A stretch of DNA of 33,096 nucleotides from an uncultured Flavobacteriales bacterium (GTDB lineage: Bacteria; Bacteroidota; Bacteroidia; Flavobacteriales_E; Vicingaceae): the NCBI GenBank assembly GCA_905479995.1, contig CAJQON010000016.1, positions 1 to 33,096 of the forward strand, written 5' to 3'. A program made the position numbers and the translations under genes. Shown in pieces: positions 15,022 to 22,267 of the stretch. The notes under the pieces were generated by a model. That model was given only the letters and a program-made list of their open reading frames with translations, did not search any database and was not told where the DNA came from. The first letter of the stretch is position 1, and each line of letters opens with the position of its first letter.

Positions 15022-15396
15022 TTATTCAGATTTACTACCTAAAATGGCATTTTTAGTACTCATCGCAATTACAACAACTTCGTCAATAAGGTCTTGTTCT
15101 ACGTTTAATTCTTTTAGTGTTGCAACCAGGTGTCCTGCTACTGCATTAAAATGAGCTTCTGTAAGGTTCATGTGCGCATGAGCATCTTTCATGTTTTTAC
15201 CAGTGTAGGCCATTGGAGCCCCAAAAGCATATGCTAAAAAAGCTTTTTGTTTACCTGTTTGTTTTTCTATATCTGTGTTAGTAAAAAAATGTTTTATGCT
15301 TTCATCGCCTAAAACTTTTTTATAAAAAATATCTACGGAAGCATTTATAGCATTCATTCCTCCAATTCTTTCAAATAGTGTTTTTCCTTCTGTCAT
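15022..15396 (-). CDS. Group 1 truncated haemoglobin
   Basis: 124 residues, the size of a TrHb1. The N-terminal TLFERIGGMNAINASVDIFY (6-25, with a probable B10 Tyr, Y25), the GG motif, the AMxYTGK-type segment (62-67) and HAHMNLTEAHFNAVAGHL (73-90) with the likely proximal His H82 are characteristic. Such globins bind O2 or NO and often help detoxify NO. The protein is cytoplasmic with no signal peptide. It is convergent with the displaced rsmG end, so before the insertion it was probably the direct neighbour of rsmG. A 147 bp gap separates it from the methyltransferase upstream. Confidence 0.92.
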   Translation of the reverse strand: MTEGKTLFERIGGMNAINASVDIFYKKVLGDESIKHFFTNTDIEKQTGKQKAFLAYAFGAPMAYTGKNMKDAHAHMNLTEAHFNAVAGHLVATLKELNVEQDLIDEVVVIAMSTKNAILGSKSE

Positions 15397-15507
15397 TGTT
15401 TCAATTATTAATATTTAAGCCTACTCCATATTTTTAAATCCATTTTCAGCATATTCAGATTATTTTAATGAGATATGAATTCTACATAAATGATTTCCGT
15501 TATTATT

Positions 15508-15561
15508 ACTAACGGTTAGTGTAAAATGCGTTTTAATGCATTTTTACATAGTGTTAGCGGT
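15508..15561. repeat. Palindromic spacer S3
   Basis: Inverted ends ACTAAC (15508-15513) and GTTAGC (15553-15558) enclose TGTAAAATGC (15520-15529) opposite GCATTTTTACA (15538-15548). The minus strand contains CATTAAAACGC as in S2. The methyltransferase stop codon lies inside it. GTTAGCGGT at 15553-15561 is the exact inverse of ACCGCTAAC at 16211-16219 on the other side of the methyltransferase gene. Confidence 0.55.
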
Positions 15562-16185
15562 TTTATTTTTTACTCCAGCAGCCACAAATAATTTCCCTCC
15601 AACTTTACTCTCTTTTACTGGCAGATATTCGTAGTGGAAATTACTCGTCTTTGTTTCAAGTGTCTGCCAAATTTTACGATTCAAATCCGCTCGTGCAAAT
15701 TTTTCAACCAACCAAGTATTAAAATTCCTTTTTTCTGCAAAAACATCTACAATCACTATTTTTCCATTTTCTTTTAGTAACTCAAGCATTTTATCTAAAA
15801 CTTGTTCCCAGTCAGGAATAACAGAAAGCCCTAAAGCGCATATAATTCTATCAAACCTCAAGTCTTTGATTGTTTGTGTCTTAAGATATGAAGGTGTTAA
15901 TTCTCTTGCATCTGCCTGAAATAATGTGATGTTTTTCCAATTGTTTTTATCAATGTTGATTTGTCCTTTTCTAAGCATTCCCTGAGAAAAATCAGTCCCA
16001 TAAATCTCTAAGTTTATATTAGATGCTTTAATATGTTTAAAGTTTGCTCCGGTTCCACAGGCAATATCAATTAAAACTTGCTCAGATTTTAAATCCAATA
16101 ATTCTACTGCTCTTTTTCTACTTTCAAAATATAGTTTCTCTAAAGAAGAGTCATAAATATTTGAGAATATATCATACCATTTCAT
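15544..16185 (-). CDS. Class I SAM-dependent methyltransferase
   Basis: 213 residues with the SAM-binding motif I VLIDIACGTGAN (37-48), an acidic post-I GTDFS (63-67), ADAREL (motif II region) and IVDVF later on. The fold resembles UbiE/phospholipid-type methyltransferases, but the substrate is unknown. The last five residues (T-A-N-T-M) are encoded by the palindromic spacer that follows, so the ancestral C-terminus was probably different. The gene sits inside a 9 bp perfect inverted repeat (GTTAGCGGT / ACCGCTAAC), as if carried as a cassette. Strand and spacing do not link it to the haemoglobin gene functionally. Confidence 0.88.
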   Translation of the reverse strand: MKWYDIFSNIYDSSLEKLYFESRKRAVELLDLKSEQVLIDIACGTGANFKHIKASNINLEIYGTDFSQGMLRKGQINIDKNNWKNITLFQADARELTPSYLKTQTIKDLRFDRIICALGLSVIPDWEQVLDKMLELLKENGKIVIVDVFAEKRNFNTWLVEKFARADLNRKIWQTLETKTSNFHYEYLPVKESKVGGKLFVAAGVKNKTANTM

Positions 16186-16210
16186 AGTTTATTTTTTCTT
16201 TTCTGCAATT

Positions 16211-16330
16211 ACCGCTAACAATCGAATAAGTTTAATAGTAAATCTATTCGCATTATAATTTTACAAGATTCGTTCAGTAATGGCTGTTGGTTGTGTAAAT
16301 AGAGCGTTAAAATGCATTTTCGTGCTCTAT
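16211..16330. repeat. Palindromic spacer S4, including a 32 bp palindrome
   Basis: Begins with ACCGCTAAC (16211-16219), the inverse of the GTTAGCGGT in S3. Its right part, 16299-16330, is a near-perfect palindrome: ATAGAGC against GCTCTAT and AAAATG against CATTTT, with three mismatched bases per arm. The palindrome lies 13 bp past the DUF805 stop on the minus strand and may act as its terminator, though a T-tract is lacking. Shared AAAATGCATT and TTTACAC words relate it to S3. Confidence 0.5.
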
Positions 16331-16343
16331 GGGCTTTTAGTGG

Positions 16344-16685
16344 TTATTCTTTAAGTAAAGTTGTTTTTGCTTTAGGGTCTTCACCATATTCATTTTCTCC
16401 TTTCGTTCCTTCGGTGAAAGCTAGTATTAAATTGTAAATAGGAATTAATAGGAACCATCCGCTTTTTCCAACATCGTGCATCCTTCTAACTCCAACAGCA
16501 AGTGAAGGAATAAATACCACTAATGAATAAATGTTTGCTAATAATGGCTCTTGCATGAGCCCAAAGAAGATCGAAAACCCGATGGAAAAGATGGTGTTGA
16601 ATAATGCAAAATACCAATATTCACTTCTTCTTGCGCGCCCGCTAAATACTGCGTAATTTTTTAAAACTTTTAAATAATACTTCAT
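16344..16685 (-). CDS. DUF805 inner-membrane protein
   Basis: 113 residues with the DUF805 pattern: YLKVLKNYAVFSGRARRSEYW (4-24), two or three membrane segments, VGVRRMHDVGKSGWFLLIPIYN (80-101) and a charged tail. The family (YhaH/YhaI-like) is widespread and of unknown function. It is a single-gene unit between palindromic spacers in the accessory stretch. No promoter was identified with confidence. Confidence 0.92.
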   Translation of the reverse strand: MKYYLKVLKNYAVFSGRARRSEYWYFALFNTIFSIGFSIFFGLMQEPLLANIYSLVVFIPSLAVGVRRMHDVGKSGWFLLIPIYNLILAFTEGTKGENEYGEDPKAKTTLLKE

Positions 16686-16945
16686 GTTTTTTTTGATTTT
16701 ATTTTGTCATACTCGTTTGCTTCCCAGTTTTTGAGTGGTGACTGGTATCCACCTGCTTTATTAGTTTTAATAGTTTATTTGCTGCTAATTGACAGTGATC
16801 TAAGCAATTTGCATATACAATGTTCGTTCAAAAGAAGCTTTTAGTCAAAGATTTTGATTGCACAAATTTTGCACAAAAGACATTTTTGTGTTAAAAAAAT
16901 AATGTTTTTATCAGATAAGAACTAGGTTCGGTGCTAGTGGGTTTT
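16686..16945. other. Non-coding gap upstream of the DUF805 gene
   Basis: About 260 bp with no credible gene on either strand. The only structure seen is a hairpin CACAAAA (16872-16878) / TTTTGTG (16884-16890) with a 5-base loop. The DUF805 promoter should lie in its left part. Confidence 0.5.
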
Positions 16946-17006
16946 AGATTCTTCTTGTCATTTTGTTTCCAAACAAAAGTTGGACAAAATTCCATTCAGA
17001 ATGACA
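16946..17006 (-). repeat. Solo palindromic repeat E (61 bp, A-type core)
   Basis: On the minus strand it starts TGTCATTCTGA and ends GAAGAATCT. The core has ATTTTGTCC against GGAAACAAAAT, nearly identical to repeat A 15 kb away. There is no partner repeat and no GIY-YIG gene beside it. It lies 84 bp past the stop of the minus-strand 72-residue gene. Confidence 0.85.
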
Positions 17007-17089
17007 AGTTTGTTAATTATACTGCATTTTGCAGATGTCTTTCTGTTTACATTCTGTGGTTAGGTATTGAAGAAAATAAGTCAAATTGT

Positions 17090-17308
17090 TTAATCTTCAT
17101 TTTCAATCATAGCTTTAATCTTAGTAGCTTTCTCAAAATGATCCAATTCATGGGTTTTAATCCACCATTCGGCAACTTCCATTAGTTGTTTAGGGTTGTC
17201 ATTTTTGTTGGCAAAAAATGCATAAAAGGAAAGACCGACATTTGCTCCTTTTTGTTCAATTTTTTGGTTGCAAACAGCAATAATTTTAGCTTTAAGTTGT
17301 TCGTTCAT
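17090..17308 (-). CDS. Conserved small protein of unknown function (72 aa)
   Basis: 72 residues, cytoplasmic, no membrane segment. The sequence has a helical, charged N-terminus (MNEQLKAKIIAVCNQKIEQK), a central NVGLSFYAFFANKNDNPKQL and a Trp-rich C-terminal half (EVAEWWIKTHELDHFEKATK). I recall similar short proteins in other bacteria, possibly DUF6500, but I am not sure. A dead partial copy lies at 14724-14822, showing that the family has moved or been duplicated locally. It lies upstream of the dus stop with a 10 bp gap and reads the same way, so it may be the distal gene of the hemH-dus run. Confidence 0.75.
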   Translation of the reverse strand: MNEQLKAKIIAVCNQKIEQKGANVGLSFYAFFANKNDNPKQLMEVAEWWIKTHELDHFEKATKIKAMIENED

Positions 17309-17318
17309 GGTGCTGGGT

Positions 17319-18260
17319 TTATTGGGTTAAAATTTTACTCACCGCTTCTTCGTAGGCTTTAATGTTCTTGGCTTTTTTAATCAATTTAAATGTTTTGTGT
17401 GGATTGTCGAAAGTGGTAGAAAAGTATTCCCAATAATGCAGCATTTTAGTGAGTACATGACTTTTTCCTGACAAAGCTTGCTCATACTGATGAAATAAAG
17501 TGTCGTGAAATTTGCTGAAAATTTCGAGCTTGTTGTCTGGGTATTCCGTTGTGTCGGCTTTAATCATACTTGGTAAAAAAGGATCGGCTATTAAACCTCT
17601 GCCTATCATCCAGTGGTCAATGCTCGGAAATCGGTCTTTTAACTCACGATATTTCTCTACCGAAGTAATGTCGCCATTGTAGTAAATTTTTTGTTTGCTT
17701 TGTTCTAAACAACGTTGGAAAGATTCTAAATCTACACCGCCTTTATACAGTTGTTTTCCAATTCGTGCATGGATGGCAATGTTCTTAATCGGGTATTTTT
17801 CTAAAATGGGAAAAACGGCTAAAATTTCTTCAGGATTGTCATAGCCCATTCTCATTTTCATGGAAACTGTCAAGTCTGTTTTGGTATGAACCACATCTAA
17901 AATTTCATCTATTTTATTGGGGTCACAAATTAAGCCAGAACCCATTCCTCGTTTGGTTACCATTGGATACGGGCAACCTAAGTTCCAGTTCAATTCTTTA
18001 TATCCCAATTGCTGAACAAAGTCTGCTACAAATAAAAATTCGTCTGCGCTGTTGGTCATTATTTGAGGAATGACTTCTTTTACAGTGTTGTTTTTAGGTA
18101 AAATATCTCTTTCGTAAGCCGGTTTAATAATCAGCTTGCCATTTAACCGAATGTAAGGAGAATAAAAGGTGTCAATTCCGCTAAAATACTTGTTAAATGT
18201 GTTTCTAAACCTAAAATCGGTAAAGCCTTGTAGCGGTGAGGAAAGTAAGGTGTGCTTCAT
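17319..18260 (-). CDS. tRNA-dihydrouridine synthase
   Basis: 313 residues from the ATG at 18260. I prefer this to the longer frame because M-K-H-T-L-L-S-S-P-L-Q-G begins the conserved barrel and because the upstream gene stops two bases before it (TAACATG). It is an FMN-dependent TIM-barrel enzyme that reduces uridines in tRNA D-loops. Motifs are SPLQGFTDFRFR (8-19), ELNWNLGCPYP (89-99, catalytic Cys C96), KMRMGYD, IHARIGKQLYKG and NGDITS, GRGLIADPF. Which U positions it modifies cannot be told. Part of a minus-strand run hemH-ydcF-like-dus with very short or overlapping junctions. Confidence 0.93.
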   Translation of the reverse strand: MKHTLLSSPLQGFTDFRFRNTFNKYFSGIDTFYSPYIRLNGKLIIKPAYERDILPKNNTVKEVIPQIMTNSADEFLFVADFVQQLGYKELNWNLGCPYPMVTKRGMGSGLICDPNKIDEILDVVHTKTDLTVSMKMRMGYDNPEEILAVFPILEKYPIKNIAIHARIGKQLYKGGVDLESFQRCLEQSKQKIYYNGDITSVEKYRELKDRFPSIDHWMIGRGLIADPFLPSMIKADTTEYPDNKLEIFSKFHDTLFHQYEQALSGKSHVLTKMLHYWEYFSTTFDNPHKTFKLIKKAKNIKAYEEAVSKILTQ

Positions 18261-18261
18261 G

Positions 18262-19026
18262 TTAAATGTATCCCATTGTTTTGTAAGCAATAAAACCAAC
18301 CCATTCTTTAATTAGCGCTTGCCATTTTCTTAGACTTTCTACATCTGGAAATAAAAGGTGGTCAATTACAAGGCTTCTTGGTGGAGCTTGTTGATCAACA
18401 CTAAAAGGAATGAAGGATATTTCGGTTTTTTTAAAACAACGTTTTGCTCTTGGCATGTGTAGGGCAGAAGTAATTAAAATGTGCTTTCCATTCGGATATT
18501 TTTCTAAGAGTATTTTGGAGGAATTAATGGCATTTTCTCTAGTGTTTTTTGATTCAGATTCTAGGATTAAATCTCTAGCTGGAATTCCTATTTTTAATAA
18601 ATAGTCACCAATAAAAATGGCTTCTTTTTCGTTTGGTTTTAAAATTTGTCCTGAGCCACTTGATATCATTAGCTTTTTTACCTTCCCTTGTTTGTATAGT
18701 TTTATTCCAGCCATTAATCGATCTGTAGCAGAATGGAACTGCACTTCTTCTTGAAGCAAATCATAACTTGAAAAACCGCCTAAAACAATGGCTACATCGT
18801 ATTTTTCAGTTAAAGTCGAAAAAGGCTCGTTTCGCTCTTCATACATTCGAATAAATTCATCGCTTATAAACGCATTCGAAAAAAAGTAGAATACCACAAT
18901 TCCTATAATGAATAATCGTTTTTTTAAAATGGGTTTTTTGGTTAAAATTCCCCAAAGAAATAAGCCAAATATCCAGATGATGGGTGTAAGTAGAAAAAGT
19001 AATATTTTAGAGAGGTAAAAAAACAT
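18262..19026 (-). CDS. YdcF/ElyC/SanA-type membrane protein (DUF218)
   Basis: 254 residues. Two N-terminal membrane segments (about 4-27 and 37-53) precede a DUF218 domain with AIVLGG (residues 79-84), KLYKQGKVKKLMISSG, a conserved acidic ESESKNTRENA and KHILITSALHMPRA. ElyC and SanA act on the envelope in enterobacteria, but the biochemical activity of the family is not settled. The ATG overlaps the hemH stop by one base (TAATG), so it is translated with hemH. Confidence 0.88.
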   Translation of the reverse strand: MFFYLSKILLFLLTPIIWIFGLFLWGILTKKPILKKRLFIIGIVVFYFFSNAFISDEFIRMYEERNEPFSTLTEKYDVAIVLGGFSSYDLLQEEVQFHSATDRLMAGIKLYKQGKVKKLMISSGSGQILKPNEKEAIFIGDYLLKIGIPARDLILESESKNTRENAINSSKILLEKYPNGKHILITSALHMPRAKRCFKKTEISFIPFSVDQQAPPRSLVIDHLLFPDVESLRKWQALIKEWVGFIAYKTMGYI

Positions 19027-20048
19027 TACGATTTACTAAGCTCTTCAAGCGCTTCAATCCATTTAGGATGGTCGTTGAGGCTTTCTACTAATTGCCAGTT
19101 TTGGCCTCCATTTTCTTCAAAAATTTCTTTAAACTCTATACCAACTTCAACTGTAGTTTCTAAACAATCGGCAATAAAAGATGGGGAGAATGCTAGTATA
19201 CTTTTAGTTCCATTTTTAGCTAAATCAGCAATAACAATATCTGTGTAAGGTTTTAACCAAGGGTCTTTTGCTCTTGTTTCTAATCTCGATTGGAAAGCAA
19301 CGAAGTAATCTTGCTCAGATAAATTCATGGCCTTAGCAATAAGTCGGGAAGTTTCGTAGCATTGAGCCCTATAACATAACCTGTTTTTGTTGTGGTATTT
19401 TTGGCAGCATTTCTCATTTAATTGGCAATAACCGCTGTCAGAATCTTTTAAAACATGTCTTTCGGGAATGCCGTGATAGCTAAAAACAATTTTGTCAAAC
19501 TTTCCTGTTTTCCAATGTTTATTTCCATTGTCGGCAATGGTTTCGATAAACTTTTTGCTTTGAACAAAATTTTCTACGAAACTTACATTGGGCGAATATC
19601 CAATTTTAGCTAATTCTGTTTTTACTTTTTCAATACAGGTTTTGGTAGACGAGGATGCGTATTGTGGGTAAAGTGGTATTACTTTTAAATCTGTAATACC
19701 ATCGGCCTTAATTTGTTTTATTACAGAATTTATGGATGGGTTTTGGTAGCGCATTCCTAAATAAACAGAATAATCATCCCCAATTTTTTGTTGTAGTAAT
19801 TCCCTAACTTTTTTACCGAAATATAAAAGTGGAGAGCCTTTTTCAGTCCATAGCAACTTGTAGATAGCTGCAGATTTTGGGCCTCTTAGCGGGGCTATAA
19901 TTAAATTAACTAAAACCCATCGGTTAATGTATGGTAAGTCAATAACGTACTCATCCATTAAAAATTCACGCAGGTATTTTCTTACATCTTTTACAGATGG
20001 ACTGTTGGGTGTTCCCAAATTGATTAATAATACTCCCTTTTTTTGCAT
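19026..20048 (-). CDS. hemH: Ferrochelatase
   Basis: 340 residues. Inserts Fe2+ into protoporphyrin to make protohaem (or into coproporphyrin in the alternative route; not resolved here). Motifs are LLINLGTP (7-14), the metal/proton residue H192 in FSYHGIPERH (189-198), the Cys-rich NEKCCQKYHNKNRLCYRAQC (211-230) and SFIADCLETTVE (290-301) with the conserved acidic residues. The Cys cluster may hold a [2Fe-2S] centre as in some bacterial ferrochelatases, but ligand positions need checking. First gene of a three-gene minus-strand run, divergent from hemJ by 57 bp. A TACTTTTGC element lies at 20052-20060, very close to the ATG. Confidence 0.96.
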   Translation of the reverse strand: MQKKGVLLINLGTPNSPSVKDVRKYLREFLMDEYVIDLPYINRWVLVNLIIAPLRGPKSAAIYKLLWTEKGSPLLYFGKKVRELLQQKIGDDYSVYLGMRYQNPSINSVIKQIKADGITDLKVIPLYPQYASSSTKTCIEKVKTELAKIGYSPNVSFVENFVQSKKFIETIADNGNKHWKTGKFDKIVFSYHGIPERHVLKDSDSGYCQLNEKCCQKYHNKNRLCYRAQCYETSRLIAKAMNLSEQDYFVAFQSRLETRAKDPWLKPYTDIVIADLAKNGTKSILAFSPSFIADCLETTVEVGIEFKEIFEENGGQNWQLVESLNDHPKWIEALEELSKS

Positions 20049-20105
20049 GTAGCAAAAGTAATAATTATGTGTAGTGAATTAAAAGTTTATAGCTAATTTA
20101 GTTGA

Positions 20106-20651
20106 ATGGAATATTCATACCTAAAAGCATTGCACATTATATTTATTGTTACTTGGTTTGCAGGCCTTTTCTATATTGTTCGCTTATTTATCTATTATGT
20201 TGAAGCCGATGAGGAAGATGCGAATGCTAAGGCTATTTTGCAAAATCAATATAAAATAATGAGTAAGCGCTTGTGGTACGGAATTACATGGCCATCGGCT
20301 ATTTTAACGGCTATTTTTGCTGGTTGGATGTTGTTCTTTACTCCTCAAGGAAGGGTTTGGTTAACGATGCCTTGGATGCATGTTAAACTAACCTTTGTGG
20401 TAGCGCTGTATATTTATCATTTTTTGTGTCACAGAATGTTTGGGCAGTTAATAAAAGACACGTTGAATTACTCCTCTTTTAAGTTAAGGCTTTGGAATGA
20501 AGTGGCTACACTTTTATTATTTGCAATAGTATTTTTGGTGGTATTAAAAAGTACTGCTGGTTGGATGTGGGGTGTAGCTGGAATGGTAATCTTGGGAGTT
20601 TTATTGTTTTTCGGAATTAACGTTTACCGAAAAATTAGAGCGAATAAATAA
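20106..20651 (+). CDS. hemJ: Protoporphyrinogen IX oxidase, HemJ type
   Basis: 181 residues with four or five membrane segments. An N-terminal ALHIIFIVTWFAG (8-20, conserved His H10), RLFIYYVEA, MSKRLWYGI and PWMHVKLTF (89-97, with H92 and K94) are HemJ/CopD-like features. HemJ oxidises protoporphyrinogen IX one step before ferrochelatase, and the divergent hemH neighbour strongly supports this over a copper-resistance role. The last 17 bp overlap the 3' end of the convergent UbiA-like gene. Confidence 0.88.
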   Translation: MEYSYLKALHIIFIVTWFAGLFYIVRLFIYYVEADEEDANAKAILQNQYKIMSKRLWYGITWPSAILTAIFAGWMLFFTPQGRVWLTMPWMHVKLTFVVALYIYHFLCHRMFGQLIKDTLNYSSFKLRLWNEVATLLLFAIVFLVVLKSTAGWMWGVAGMVILGVLLFFGINVYRKIRANK

Positions 20652-21531
20652 GCGTAGTAATTTGTACAGACAGATAAACAAGTATTACAGTACTCTCTAC
20701 CCATCCTGCAAAAAAGAATTCTCCTCGTTTTTCGTTGGTTAGTGCAATTATAGCTACAGTTATAAGATGGCCAATTGCTAAGCCAATTTGAATTATTGGG
20801 TTAGGGATTAGTAGGTGAAAACAGGCTAATGAACATAGTAGAAGTAGGGAGCTTACAGTTATGGTTCCTTTAACACCAAGTAGTAGAGGGAACGTTTTTA
20901 ATTGATCCACTCGATCAAATTTCATGTCTCTAACATCAAATGGAATGGTAATGGCAACTATAAATAAGAAGCCTTGAAGCAAAGCAATCAAAAAAGTGCT
21001 GGGGATAATTTTAACGGATGGAGTATTTAGAATAGGCATTCCTACAACAATTAAGCTCCAAACAAAAGCAATTATCAATACTTTAAGATATGGTGTGTCT
21101 CTTAGACTTTTATTAATAATTGGTACAGGTACTACGTAAAATAAGGATAAAAAGCCCATGGGAATTAGTAAAATCCAGCACAATGGATTGATAAATAAAA
21201 TACAAATACCACCAATTAAGCCTAGAAATAAAGAGGTGTAGGTTAGTGCTTTTTGATGTTTTAATACCCAGATTAATCGTTCGCCAACAGAGGTGTATGA
21301 CCTAACTTTAGATTTTAGCCTAAATAGTCTTTGTCCATTATAGGTGGTAAAGGTAAAGCAGAATACCATGGTAATAAGTATCCATGAATTTTCTGAGTGT
21401 AAATCATATACTATATAGGTAAGGTGGGTGAATGCTGCAACAGACAATGCAACAAATAAATTGGAAAAAATAACTGTTTTTAAGAGTTGATTCAATGCAC
21501 TTGTAATAAGTTTAGTCTTCGGAATTTCCAT
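20635..21531 (-). CDS. UbiA-superfamily membrane protein with only one Asp motif
   Basis: 298 residues with about eight membrane segments, the UbiA prenyltransferase layout. The second Asp-rich motif is intact (DVRDMKFDRVDQLKTFP). The first, normally NDxxDxxxD, reads YNGQRLFRLKS and has no Asp. Because both motifs bind the Mg-diphosphate of the prenyl donor, the protein may be catalytically altered or inactive as a prenyltransferase. No pathway partner is adjacent. The ATG is 20 bp inside the 3' end of the upstream gene 21512-22138, so the two are probably co-translated. Confidence 0.8.
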   Translation of the reverse strand: MEIPKTKLITSALNQLLKTVIFSNLFVALSVAAFTHLTYIVYDLHSENSWILITMVFCFTFTTYNGQRLFRLKSKVRSYTSVGERLIWVLKHQKALTYTSLFLGLIGGICILFINPLCWILLIPMGFLSLFYVVPVPIINKSLRDTPYLKVLIIAFVWSLIVVGMPILNTPSVKIIPSTFLIALLQGFLFIVAITIPFDVRDMKFDRVDQLKTFPLLLGVKGTITVSSLLLLCSLACFHLLIPNPIIQIGLAIGHLITVAIIALTNEKRGEFFFAGWVESTVILVYLSVQITTLIYSL

Positions 21532-22138
21532 TTACAATTATGCCGGTAACATATCCAGCAACCATTCCGATAATGCTGTTTCTTAGGGCTCCTTGGGTTC
21601 TTTTACTTCGGGCAATTCTTTCATAGCCTCTTAAGTATTCATCTTCTTTAATGTACTTCGTTTCTGTTAGTCTGCGTTGTTTTACTCGGGTAGGAAACAA
21701 TAGGGTAATAGTAGTGTATAATAGCGGGGCAGGAAGATATAAAAAGCTTTGATCTTTTTGCATAGCAAATCCAGCGCCAGCGCCAACACCAAAAGCCATA
21801 AGATTAGAAAAGCCTGGTTTAAACGTTTCGTGAGCATCGCGTTCGCCATAAACGAACATCTTCATGTCTTGCACTTTTAAAAAATTTCCAGATAAGGTGT
21901 CGTAACTGTAAATAATACTTTCTTTATTGTTTTGGGTGTAGGAAAATACGCGGTATTTATCCAGAATAAATTGTCGTCCCTTTTGGTCCTTAAAGGTAAA
22001 CTCATATTCTGTTTTGTCTAATAAAGAACCTTTAAGAGATTTGCCATTTAAAAATAAAATCTCATCCTGCCCTATTGCACACACTGAAGCTGCAATAAAA
22101 GTGGAGATTAATATTATTTTTAAGTAGGTTGTTTGCAT
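21512..22138 (-). CDS. Exported membrane-associated protein of unknown function
   Basis: 208 residues. A signal peptide (IILISTFIAASVCAIG, cleavage near AIGQ) is followed by a beta-rich segment (EILFLNGKSLKGSLLDKTEY), then a Gly-rich hydrophobic stretch (MAFGVGAGAGFAM), a second hydrophobic part (LYLPAPLLYTTITLLF), a basic region (RVKQRRL) and a last Gly-rich hydrophobic segment (NSIIGMVAGYVTGIIVNG). Similar short exported proteins are common in Bacteroidota, but I cannot name a function. It overlaps the UbiA-like gene by 20 bp. Confidence 0.7.
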   Translation of the reverse strand: MQTTYLKIILISTFIAASVCAIGQDEILFLNGKSLKGSLLDKTEYEFTFKDQKGRQFILDKYRVFSYTQNNKESIIYSYDTLSGNFLKVQDMKMFVYGERDAHETFKPGFSNLMAFGVGAGAGFAMQKDQSFLYLPAPLLYTTITLLFPTRVKQRRLTETKYIKEDEYLRGYERIARSKRTQGALRNSIIGMVAGYVTGIIVNGNSED

Positions 22139-22267
22139 GTTAATTATACAGTAGCGCTAAGAAATGCGTAAACGTTTATTCTTGATCAAAATTAATTATA
22201 GTATGTAGTTAAAACAACTCTATAGGTATAAAACTTTTGAAGAGCTGTAAGTTGTTTGCGTTTTAGG

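Noticed and set aside
15508-16330. True integron attC sites
   Set aside because: The GCTAAC/GTTAGC ends do not fit the RYYYAAC/GTTRRRY consensus and no integrase is in the window; kept only as cassette-like spacers.
16931-17185. 84-codon plus-strand frame
   Set aside because: It runs through palindromic repeat E and then antisense to the 72-residue gene; no conserved features.
20052-20060. TACTTTTGC as the hemH -7 promoter box
   Set aside because: It fits the consensus but ends 3 bp before the hemH ATG, which would place the transcript start inside the gene; not listed as a promoter.
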